DNA of 7,098 nucleotides from Vulcanimicrobiia bacterium (lineage in GTDB: Bacteria; Eremiobacterota; Eremiobacteria; Baltobacterales; Baltobacteraceae), in contig JAMXLG010000401.1 of NCBI GenBank assembly GCA_024281135.1, forward strand, positions 1 through 7,098, given 5' to 3'. A program made the position numbers and the translations under genes. How positions within the stretch are numbered: the stretch's first letter is position 1; each line of letters starts with the position of its first letter. Shown here piece by piece: positions 1 through 5,548 of the stretch. The notes beneath the pieces are model-generated. The model was not told the origin of the DNA, ran no database searches, and worked only from the letters and a program-made list of their open reading frames with translations.

Positions 1-1
1 G

Positions 2-2029
2 AGCCGCACGCCGACCACCAAGAGTAAACGCGCGCTTCCGCCGCCCACGGCGTCAGAACGCGCGTTTGAAACCGCCCTTGCCGGACTCAAATCCGGCAAG
101 GGTCTTTCGAATAGTGTCATCCTGAGCGGAGGCGAAGCCGAAGTCGAGGGATCGCCTCAACTCGACGCTTTCATCGACGACGCGTTCGCGCGCAGCGCCG
201 AATTTCTACGCGACCGCTACGCTTCGATCGGCGGCGCATCACAATTCCACACGAAACTTGCCGGCGTCTCATTCGAGGGCCGGCAAGACGTTATTGCAGG
301 GCTGCGTGCCGGCGTCGAAGTCCAACTGCAACGTCAGCCGGACAATCAATTCGATGCGAATGCCATCGCGGCGTTCTTCGGTGCGTTACAACTCGGCTTC
401 ATCAACAAAGGCATCGCCAAACACATCGCCCCGTTGATCGACGACGGTGCGCGATATCAAGCGCGCATCGAATCGCTGACCGGTGGATCTGGTAAAAACC
501 GAGGCGTCAACGTCTACGTGTGGCGCGATGCCGCCGCGTCGATCGCCGCTCGGGCGTTACAAGCCGCAGAGCTGCGGGCGAACGTACGCACGACCGGTGA
601 AGACCTCGAAGATTCGGTCCGCGACGCATTGATCGGCGATTCCCGCCCGCACAAAGCGCAACTCGACGTCCTCGAACGCATCGAAAACGGAAGCAACACG
701 CTCGCCGTTCTCGGGACCGGACGCGGAAAATCGTTCTGCTTCCAATTTCCCGCGACACTGCGCGCACTGCGCGGCGGCGGAAAGACGCTCGTCATCTATC
801 CACTCCGCGCGCTTGCGAACGATCAATACGAAGCGCTGCTTCGTAAGCTCGATCCCTTCGGGTTACGCATCTATCGGGCCAACGGTTCGATCTCACACGA
901 CGAACGCGAAGAACTCTTCGAAGCGCTCCACGAAGGCGAATGGGATATCATTCTTGCGACCCCTGAGTTCATGGAATTCCACCGCCAAGAGTTCACCGGG
1001 TCGAGCGCACCTCGGTTCGTCGTCGTTGATGAAGCGCACCACCTCTACGAATCAAAGCACCGCGCCGCATACGGCCGTCTTGGCGAAACGATTGCATCTC
1101 TCGGTAATCCGCAAGTGCTCGCCCTTACGGCAACGGCAAACGACGATGCCTTCGCCCAGATCGTGCGCGAGCTGAAAATCGGCGCCTGGGTGATCGATCC
1201 GACGGTACGCGAAAACTTACACGTGACCGACGCGCGCGGAACGCGTCACAAAGCCGAATATCTGCACGACCTGTTCCGAAACGGCGACAAAGGCATCGTA
1301 TACTGCAACTCGCGTACGGAAGCGACCAAAGTTGCAGAGGCCTTACGCAAGAAGCTAGGCAACCGTGTCATGTTCTATCACGCCGGTATGCCGGCGCCGG
1401 AACGTCACGACGTAGAGCGGTTCTTCCGTAACGGCGAATTGCAAGCCGTCGTGGCAACGTCAGCCTTCGGTGAAGGCATCGATCTGCCCGACGTGCGTCA
1501 CGTCGTGCTCTATCACTTGAACTTCGACTTCACCGAATTCAATCAACAGGCGGGCCGCGCGGGCCGCGACGGGAGCGAGGCGAAGATTCACCTGCTCTTC
1601 GGCGAGCAAGACCGTGCGATCAACGAATTCATCATCGATCGCGAAGCACCGACGCTCAACGTGCTGCGCGCCGTTTACCGCGGCGTACGCGGCATCGCGC
1701 ATGAAGGCGAAGTGCGTATGAGCTACGTCGATATCGCGCGCACGTTGGAACTCGATAAGGTCAACGAACGCACCGTCAGCCGCGCGCTGCACATCTTCGA
1801 AGACGAGGGACTGGTCGAGATTGCCGAAGACGATGCCGGTCGCTATATCCGCTTCCGCAAAGTTGACGGCAAAGTCGATCTCACCGAAAACGAACGCTTC
1901 GCCGAGGGCGAGGCCGAACGCGAGAGCTTCAAACGGTTCTGCGAACTCGTGCTCAATGCAAAGGCAGACGCACTAGAACGCATTATCAACCGCCCAATCT
2001 ACCCCTCGAAGGTGGAATTGCTGCGATAG
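2..2029 (+). CDS. HIRAN domain plus RecQ-like DEAH-box DNA helicase, 5'-partial
   Basis: This is an ATP-dependent DNA helicase, probably in DNA repair or replication-fork processing. The frame is open from the left edge, and its 675 visible residues (numbered from base 2) form several parts. A basic, Pro-rich linker fills residues 1-80. A HIRAN domain spans about 82-176 (FHTKLAGVSFEGRQ, DANAIAAFFG, LGFINKGIAKHIAPL). The helicase core follows: Walker A GTGRGKS (238-244), DEAH (343-346), ALTATA (374), GIVYCNSRTEA (431), ATSAFGEGIDLP (485) and the arginine-finger motif QQAGRAGRDG (515). A winged-helix-like segment starts near 573 (SYVDIARTLEL, RTVSRALHIFEDEGLVEI), and the end reads RIINRPIYP. 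Motifs IV-VI resemble RecQ, but the cysteines of the RecQ zinc domain and a clear HRDC domain are missing. HIRAN domains bind DNA, including 3' single-stranded ends in HLTF. No ATG, GTG or TTG occurs in frame before 434, which is already inside HIRAN, so the start must lie upstream. An additional N-terminal domain there, for example a nuclease, is possible but unseen. Confidence 0.9.
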   Translation, partial: SRTPTTKSKRALPPPTASERAFETALAGLKSGKGLSNSVILSGGEAEVEGSPQLDAFIDDAFARSAEFLRDRYASIGGASQFHTKLAGVSFEGRQDVIAGLRAGVEVQLQRQPDNQFDANAIAAFFGALQLGFINKGIAKHIAPLIDDGARYQARIESLTGGSGKNRGVNVYVWRDAAASIAARALQAAELRANVRTTGEDLEDSVRDALIGDSRPHKAQLDVLERIENGSNTLAVLGTGRGKSFCFQFPATLRALRGGGKTLVIYPLRALANDQYEALLRKLDPFGLRIYRANGSISHDEREELFEALHEGEWDIILATPEFMEFHRQEFTGSSAPRFVVVDEAHHLYESKHRAAYGRLGETIASLGNPQVLALTATANDDAFAQIVRELKIGAWVIDPTVRENLHVTDARGTRHKAEYLHDLFRNGDKGIVYCNSRTEATKVAEALRKKLGNRVMFYHAGMPAPERHDVERFFRNGELQAVVATSAFGEGIDLPDVRHVVLYHLNFDFTEFNQQAGRAGRDGSEAKIHLLFGEQDRAINEFIIDREAPTLNVLRAVYRGVRGIAHEGEVRMSYVDIARTLELDKVNERTVSRALHIFEDEGLVEIAEDDAGRYIRFRKVDGKVDLTENERFAEGEAERESFKRFCELVLNAKADALERIINRPIYPSKVELLR
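75..102. repeat. Perfect 11-bp inverted repeat (hairpin)
   Basis: CCCTTGCCGGA (75-85) and TCCGGCAAGGG (92-102) are exact reverse complements around a six-base loop, CTCAAA. The sequence TCTTTCG follows. Shape and GC content resemble an intrinsic terminator, but the T-tract is poor and the helicase frame passes straight through it, encoding ALAGLKSGKGL. If an upstream gene ended at the frame-1 TAA at 25-27, this would be its terminator. If the helicase frame is genuine throughout, it is a hairpin inside the mRNA coding region. The inverted repeat itself is certain; its role is not. Confidence 0.7.
115..154 (+). repeat. Dispersed repeat-like element beginning TGTCATCCTGAGCG, inside the helicase frame
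   Basis: The segment begins TGTCATCCTGAGCGGAGGCG, continues with GAAGCCGAAGTCGAGG and ends GATCG. It resembles, from memory, the consensus of a short dispersed repeat (TGTCATCCTGAGCG, then GCGAAG and GAAGTCGAAGGATC cores) that is common between genes in several environmental bacterial phyla. Only one copy lies in this window, so repetition cannot be shown here. It begins 12 bases after the perfect hairpin at 75-102. In the helicase frame it reads through without a stop as SVILSGGEAEVEGS, in the linker before the HIRAN domain. Confidence 0.5.
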
Positions 2030-2574
2030 TGCGTGACCCTCGCAAAGCCGCCGTCGTTTTTGCCATTTTTTCCGCACCTCCGCACGGCGTCGTATTTCTC
2101 GAGCGCGCGGCGCACCTTCGCCACCACGCAGGACAGATCGGTTTACCCGGCGGCGCAATGGATCCCGAAGACGAGAACGATCCTCAACGTACGGCGCTGC
2201 GCGAGATGGAAGAAGAAGTCGGCATCGTTCCCGAGCGCGTCGAGTTCGTATGGAGACTTCCCGAGTTGCACCCGCGCGTCAGCAACTTTCTGGTTACGCC
2301 CTTCATCGCCGTCGTACAGCCCGGACCGCTTGCCATCGATCCGAGCGAAACAGCCGGCGTCTTCAGCGTTCCGTTGACAACACTGTTAGATGAAGTACGC
2401 GACGGTGTCATGGATCTCGGCGTCGTGCAAATCGAAACCACGCTATTAGATTACGACGGCCGGCGCATCTGGGGACTGACCGGTCGCGTGCTTCGCATGT
2501 TCGTCGACGAGTGGAACACTACCGGAAGCGAGATGCGCGAGCGTATCACGCAGCGCCTCAGTCCGCTGCAATGA
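2029..2574 (+). CDS. Nudix hydrolase, CoA pyrophosphatase (NudL/NUDT7-like)
   Basis: A 181-residue cytosolic Nudix enzyme, expected to split CoA or acyl-CoA into a phosphopantetheine compound and 3',5'-ADP using Mg2+ or Mn2+. The CoA-pyrophosphatase hallmark LRHHAGQIGLPGG (residues 30-42) runs directly into the Nudix box, which ends ALREMEEEVGI (56-66) with metal-binding glutamates 59 and 61-63. Further family features are the segment VTPFIAVV and the late motif YDGRRIWGLTGRVL. Length is normal for the family. The GTG start at 2029-2031 shares its first G with the helicase TAG stop (TAGTG), and a purine-rich AAGGTGG lies at 2009-2015, so translational coupling with the helicase is likely. The end abuts the stop of the opposing kinase gene. 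The assignment as a CoA-type Nudix enzyme is strong; specificity for CoA, acyl-CoA or another nucleotide is inferred from the family. Confidence 0.88.
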   Translation: MRDPRKAAVVFAIFSAPPHGVVFLERAAHLRHHAGQIGLPGGAMDPEDENDPQRTALREMEEEVGIVPERVEFVWRLPELHPRVSNFLVTPFIAVVQPGPLAIDPSETAGVFSVPLTTLLDEVRDGVMDLGVVQIETTLLDYDGRRIWGLTGRVLRMFVDEWNTTGSEMRERITQRLSPLQ

Positions 2575-2596
2575 TTAGCGCGCAAGCATTGCGGCG
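2564..2596. terminator. Possible hairpin across the convergent stop codons
   Basis: CGCTGCAATG (2564-2573) can pair with CATTGCGGCG (2587-2596) over ten positions with one G-U wobble in the plus-strand RNA, around a 13-base loop. On the minus-strand RNA the wobble becomes an A-C mismatch. The loop contains the stop codon of the kinase and touches that of the Nudix gene. A hairpin centred between convergent genes would suit a shared terminator, but no U-tract follows on either strand, so this is only a candidate. Confidence 0.25.
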
Positions 2597-3624
2597 ATGC
2601 TGATGAGTCCGTTGGCTTGCATGCCGAACGGCGCGAAACGTTCGTCGTGGGTTTGTCCGGCGTCGTAGCGCTTATAAATCTGCTGCAGGATCACGGCGAA
2701 GCGGAAGATGTTGAAGATGTGGTACCAGGCGACGTGCGAGACGTCGATTCCCGTCGCCGAGGCGTACCGCTCCACGACGTCACGCCGTCGTGGAAAACCT
2801 TCGCGCCACGACGGCATGCCCCACGCGCGAAACGCTTCGGGATCCTTCGATTCGGGCCATAGCGCGAGCACGTAGCCGAGATCCATCAACGGATCGCCGT
2901 ACGTGCACATGTCCCAATCGAGGAGGGCGACGATTTTGGCCGGATCGTGCGGATCGAGAAGCATGTTGTCGAGCTTGTAGTCGTTGTGGACCAGCGTCGC
3001 CACCGGCGAGGGCGGAAGACGATCGCGGAACCACTTCAAGAGCGCCGACGCGTCAATCGTTTCGCTCGTCCGCGCGCCGTCCCAGCGCTTTGCCCATCCA
3101 TCCAGTTGCCGCGTCACGTAGCCCTCGGGGTGGCCGAGTTCAGCGAGCCCGGCGATAGAAACATCGACGCGGTGAAGCTCCGCAAGCGTGTCGACGATCG
3201 CGTTGCCGAGGCGTTGCGCGAATGCGGTATCGCCGTGAAAGCGTTCGGGAAGGTCGCGTCGGATCGCGATTCCGTGCTTGCGTTCTTCGATTACGAAATC
3301 GGCTCCGATGATCTCGCGATCGGTGCACAAGAGATAACTGCGTGGAGCGAGCGGAAAGACGGCATAGAGCTTCGAGAGCACTGCATGTTCGCGGCGCATA
3401 TCGTGCGCTCGCTCCGGAACCGGACCGAGCGGAGGACGGCGCAGTACGTATTCATCGTTGCCGAAGCGCACGAGATAGGTGAGATTCGCGTGGCCGCCGC
3501 CGAATTGGCGGAGCGTGAAATCGCCGCCGACCGGGAGATGTTCGCGAAGATACGGCTCGACGCGCGCTGTATCGATCCGCTCTTCCGGACGGACGTCGAT
3601 GACCTCCGGATCGTCGACGTTCAC
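2575..3624 (-). CDS. Aminoglycoside-phosphotransferase-family kinase, ACAD10/11 kinase-domain or LvaA type
   Basis: A 349-residue soluble kinase of the APH/choline-kinase fold. Visible elements are the nucleotide-loop motif GGGHANLTY (42-50), the strand YVLRRPP (59-65), the catalytic loop HNDYKLDN (213-220, catalytic Asp215 and metal-binding Asn220) and the metal-binding LLDWDMCTYGDPLMDLGY, with Asp236 in the DFG-like position. This pattern, including GDPLMDLGY, is that of the kinase half of mammalian ACAD10/ACAD11 and of bacterial LvaA, which phosphorylate the hydroxyl of 4-hydroxyacyl-CoAs. It is not that of true antibiotic kinases. The GTG start has a good Shine-Dalgarno GGAAGGA five bases upstream, and the start overlaps the upstream phosphatase stop (GTGA), so the genes are probably coupled. 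The ACAD partner lies two genes upstream in the same operon. The substrate is inferred from homology and context. No gene for the small partner LvaB is seen in the window. Confidence 0.88.
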   Translation of the reverse strand: MNVDDPEVIDVRPEERIDTARVEPYLREHLPVGGDFTLRQFGGGHANLTYLVRFGNDEYVLRRPPLGPVPERAHDMRREHAVLSKLYAVFPLAPRSYLLCTDREIIGADFVIEERKHGIAIRRDLPERFHGDTAFAQRLGNAIVDTLAELHRVDVSIAGLAELGHPEGYVTRQLDGWAKRWDGARTSETIDASALLKWFRDRLPPSPVATLVHNDYKLDNMLLDPHDPAKIVALLDWDMCTYGDPLMDLGYVLALWPESKDPEAFRAWGMPSWREGFPRRRDVVERYASATGIDVSHVAWYHIFNIFRFAVILQQIYKRYDAGQTHDERFAPFGMQANGLISIAAMLAR

Positions 3625-4241
3625 CGCAGTCCTTCCAGATGCGCCGTGTCATTCACGGTCACGATGAGGCGCCGTGAGTCACGTGCGCGCACCACGGTGA
3701 TCGACGTGTTGCCTGCGGGGAAGAAGAAGTCTTTGTCGAGATTGAGGATGGACGATAAATACGCATTGATCGCGCCGGCATGACTGACGATCGCGACGCG
3801 TTCGCTCGGATGTGCACGCACGATGTCGGCGATTGCCTCGGACATCCGGACGCGAACCGACGTCGAACGTTCGGTGCCCGGCAGGTGCGACCAGCCGCCG
3901 TGCGCGATCGCAATTTCCGCTAAATCTTGGAGTGAAACGGGCCCCACGTTCGCAATCTCGATCTCACGCAAGCGGTCATCCGTAAGAACCGAAAGTCCGC
4001 CGGCGTCGGCAATCGGCGTAGCCGTTTCAAACGCGCGCTTGAGCGGGCTCGAATAGACGGCGTTCGGCTTACGCACCGCGATGCGTTGAGCGAGGCGGTT
4101 CGCTTGTACGCGGCCACGATCGGTCAGCGGCAGGTCGATGTCTTTGATTTCGATAGCCGTCAGCGGTTGCGGATGCTCCGCCTCGGCGTGACGGATTAGG
4201 AAAAGTTCCGTTGCGCCGTGGGAGACTCGAAAATCATGCAT
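3621..4241 (-). CDS. Histidine phosphatase family protein (phosphoglycerate-mutase-like)
   Basis: A 206-residue enzyme of the histidine phosphatase superfamily, which transfers phosphate through a phosphohistidine. Visible are the N-terminal catalytic motif [12 protein letters not shown] (Arg17, His18), the helix start [18 protein letters not shown], the phosphate-binding [11 protein letters not shown] (Arg69), the acidic LREIEI near 91-96 and the second catalytic His154 in [14 protein letters not shown] replaces the more usual RHG, a common variant. The frame is open further upstream to 4370, but the ATG at 4241 places the RHA motif close to the N-terminus as the family expects and overlaps the ACAD stop by eight bases. 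A possible GGAG lies 13 bases before it, which is weak. It sits between the ACAD and kinase genes, overlapping both. Its substrate is unknown: a phosphorylated CoA or acid intermediate of the neighbouring pathway is an inference, and a general housekeeping phosphatase is the alternative. Confidence 0.85.
   Translation of the reverse strand: MHDFRVSHGATELFLIRHAEAEHPQPLTAIEIKDIDLPLTDRGRVQANRLAQRIAVRKPNAVYSSPLKRAFETATPIADAGGLSVLTDDRLREIEIANVGPVSLQDLAEIAIAHGGWSHLPGTERSTSVRVRMSEAIADIVRAHPSERVAIVSHAGAINAYLSSILNLDKDFFFPAGNTSITVVRARDSRRLIVTVNDTAHLEGLR
3630..3636 (-). promoter_or_regulatory. Shine-Dalgarno site for the kinase gene
   Basis: On the minus strand GGAAGGA lies five bases before the GTG at 3624-3622. 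It falls within the end of the phosphatase gene and supports the GTG as the true start. Confidence 0.6.
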
Positions 4242-5424
4242 CGTATTTTGCCAGCTCCGCCTTTGCAATCGAACCGAGATGGACTTCGTCGGGGCCGTCC
4301 GCAATGCGAAGCGATCGTGCCGCGATCCATGCATGCGCGAGGCCCGTATCGTCGAGTAAACCTTCCGCACCGAAAGCTTGCATCGCTCGATCGATCACTC
4401 GCTGCGTCATCCGCGGTGCCGCGACCTTCGCCATGGCGATCGCGGTCGCGGCGCGCTTGTTGCCATGCTCGTCGAGTTGTTGCGCGGCATCGTAGACAAG
4501 GTGGCGCGTCTGGTCGATCTCGATGCGAGACTGTGCGATCCACTCACGGATGACGCCTTGCTCCGCAAGCGGTTTCCCGAACGTAATGCGATCGCGCACG
4601 CGTAAGCACATGAGCCGCAGCGTTCGTTCCGCAACTCCAAGCAACCGCAAACAATGATGGAGACGCCCTGGTCCAAGCCGCCCCTGCGCTATTTCGAATC
4701 CGCGGCCCTCACCGAGAATCATATTTTCGCGCGGCACGCGCACGTTATAGAATTCGATCTCGCAGTGACCGAACGGCGCGTCGTCGTAACCAAATACGCT
4801 GAGCGGACGCACGATCTTCACGCCCGGCTCGCGAATTGGAACGAGAATCATCGACTGTTGCAGGTGTTTCGGCGCATCGGGATTCGACTTTCCCATGAAG
4901 ATCAGCACCTGTGTGTGCGGATGCATCGCGCCCGTCGTCCACCATTTGCGTCCGTTGAGAATGTAATGATCGCCGTCGCGTTCGATGGAAGCGCTGATAT
5001 TGGTTGCATCGGAGGATGCCACGCCGGGTTCGGTCATCGCGAAGCCGCTGCGTATTCGGCCCTCGAGTAGCGGTGTCAGCCAGCGTTCTTTCTGCGCGTG
5101 CGTACCGTAGCGCGCGAGCACTTCCATATTGCCCGTATCCGGCGCATTGCAATTGAAGACTTCCGGCGCAATCGGTGACGTCCCCATCGCCTCGCACAGC
5201 GGTGCATATTCGCGATTGCTCAAACCGGCGCCGTACTCGCGGTCGGGCAAAAAGAGATTCCACAGCTCTTCCGCCTGCGCGCGCGACTTGAGTTCTTCCA
5301 TGATCCCCGGCTGCGTCCAGGGCGTCGCACCTTGTCGCAACTCGGCAAAATACCGGCTTTCGTTTGGATAGACGCGCTTCGCCATGAACGTCCGTAGACG
5401 TTGAAGAGTCGTCGGCGTGCTCAT
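4234..5424 (-). CDS. Acyl-CoA dehydrogenase, ACAD10/11 or LvaC type
   Basis: A 396-residue flavoprotein of the acyl-CoA dehydrogenase family. Seen in order are the N-terminal helical region with [19 protein letters not shown], the FAD and substrate segment [16 protein letters not shown] (127-142), [10 protein letters not shown] in the beta domain, [14 protein letters not shown] in the C-terminal helical domain, and the late helix [17 protein letters not shown] followed by ADGPDEVH (375-382). In the last segment Asp376 appears to occupy the place of the catalytic Glu of the YEGT motif of medium-chain enzymes, as in the ACAD10/11 group. These relatives act on phosphorylated 4-hydroxyacyl-CoA and expel phosphate rather than performing simple desaturation. 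The ATG at 5424 matches the expected start but has no Shine-Dalgarno. A TTG at 5448 with AAAAGGGGG four bases before it is an alternative that adds eight residues. This is the first gene of the minus-strand operon. Confidence 0.88.
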   Translation of the reverse strand: MSTPTTLQRLRTFMAKRVYPNESRYFAELRQGATPWTQPGIMEELKSRAQAEELWNLFLPDREYGAGLSNREYAPLCEAMGTSPIAPEVFNCNAPDTGNMEVLARYGTHAQKERWLTPLLEGRIRSGFAMTEPGVASSDATNISASIERDGDHYILNGRKWWTTGAMHPHTQVLIFMGKSNPDAPKHLQQSMILVPIREPGVKIVRPLSVFGYDDAPFGHCEIEFYNVRVPRENMILGEGRGFEIAQGRLGPGRLHHCLRLLGVAERTLRLMCLRVRDRITFGKPLAEQGVIREWIAQSRIEIDQTRHLVYDAAQQLDEHGNKRAATAIAMAKVAAPRMTQRVIDRAMQAFGAEGLLDDTGLAHAWIAARSLRIADGPDEVHLGSIAKAELAKYDA

Positions 5425-5548
5425 TGGAGGCGGTTTAGGCGCTACCAACGCACCCCCTTTTGGTACCTCGCCCCTAGACCCGCGCAGATATTCCGGCGCG
5501 GGCAACGAAATATTGTCGCAGCAATCTACCGCTTGCGGAGGACTGGTT
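5425..5548. other. Divergent intergenic spacer between the ACAD operon and the S9 peptidase
   Basis: This 124-bp spacer is the only real intergenic gap in the window and must carry promoters for the leftward operon and probably for the rightward peptidase. I could not find a convincing -35/-10 pair on either strand. It contains a small dyad, TACCAA (5443-5448) and TTGGTA (5460-5465) with an 11-base spacer, close to the ACAD start. The dyad could be an operator or chance. The right end holds the peptidase ribosome binding site. Confidence 0.5.
5537..5541 (+). promoter_or_regulatory. Shine-Dalgarno site deciding the TTG start of the S9 peptidase
   Basis: GGAGG lies seven bases before the TTG at 5549. 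The TTG gives a protein that begins with a complete signal peptide, whereas the next in-frame ATG codons (5606, 5645) fall within or after that peptide. Confidence 0.75.

Noticed and set aside
302..304. CTG codons (122, 302, 326) as a non-canonical helicase start
   Set aside because: Two of them fall inside the HIRAN domain. The one at 122 lies in the repeat with no Shine-Dalgarno, and the frame stays open upstream.
434..2029. Helicase starting at the TTG at 434
   Set aside because: It would cut the HIRAN domain in half: clear HIRAN sequence is encoded from 245 to 433 in the same frame.
2575..3624. Aminoglycoside resistance kinase
   Set aside because: The fold is shared, but the GDPLMDLGY pattern and the ACAD gene in the same operon point to the ACAD10/11-type metabolic kinase.
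2947..3783. 278-residue plus-strand open frame opposite the kinase and phosphatase
   Set aside because: It is antisense to a gene with clear kinase motifs, has no recognisable domain, and long shadow frames are expected in GC-rich DNA.
3621..4370. Longer 249-residue form of the histidine phosphatase
   Set aside because: The extra 43 residues lie wholly within the ACAD gene in another frame, do not resemble the family, and move the RHA motif far from the N-terminus.
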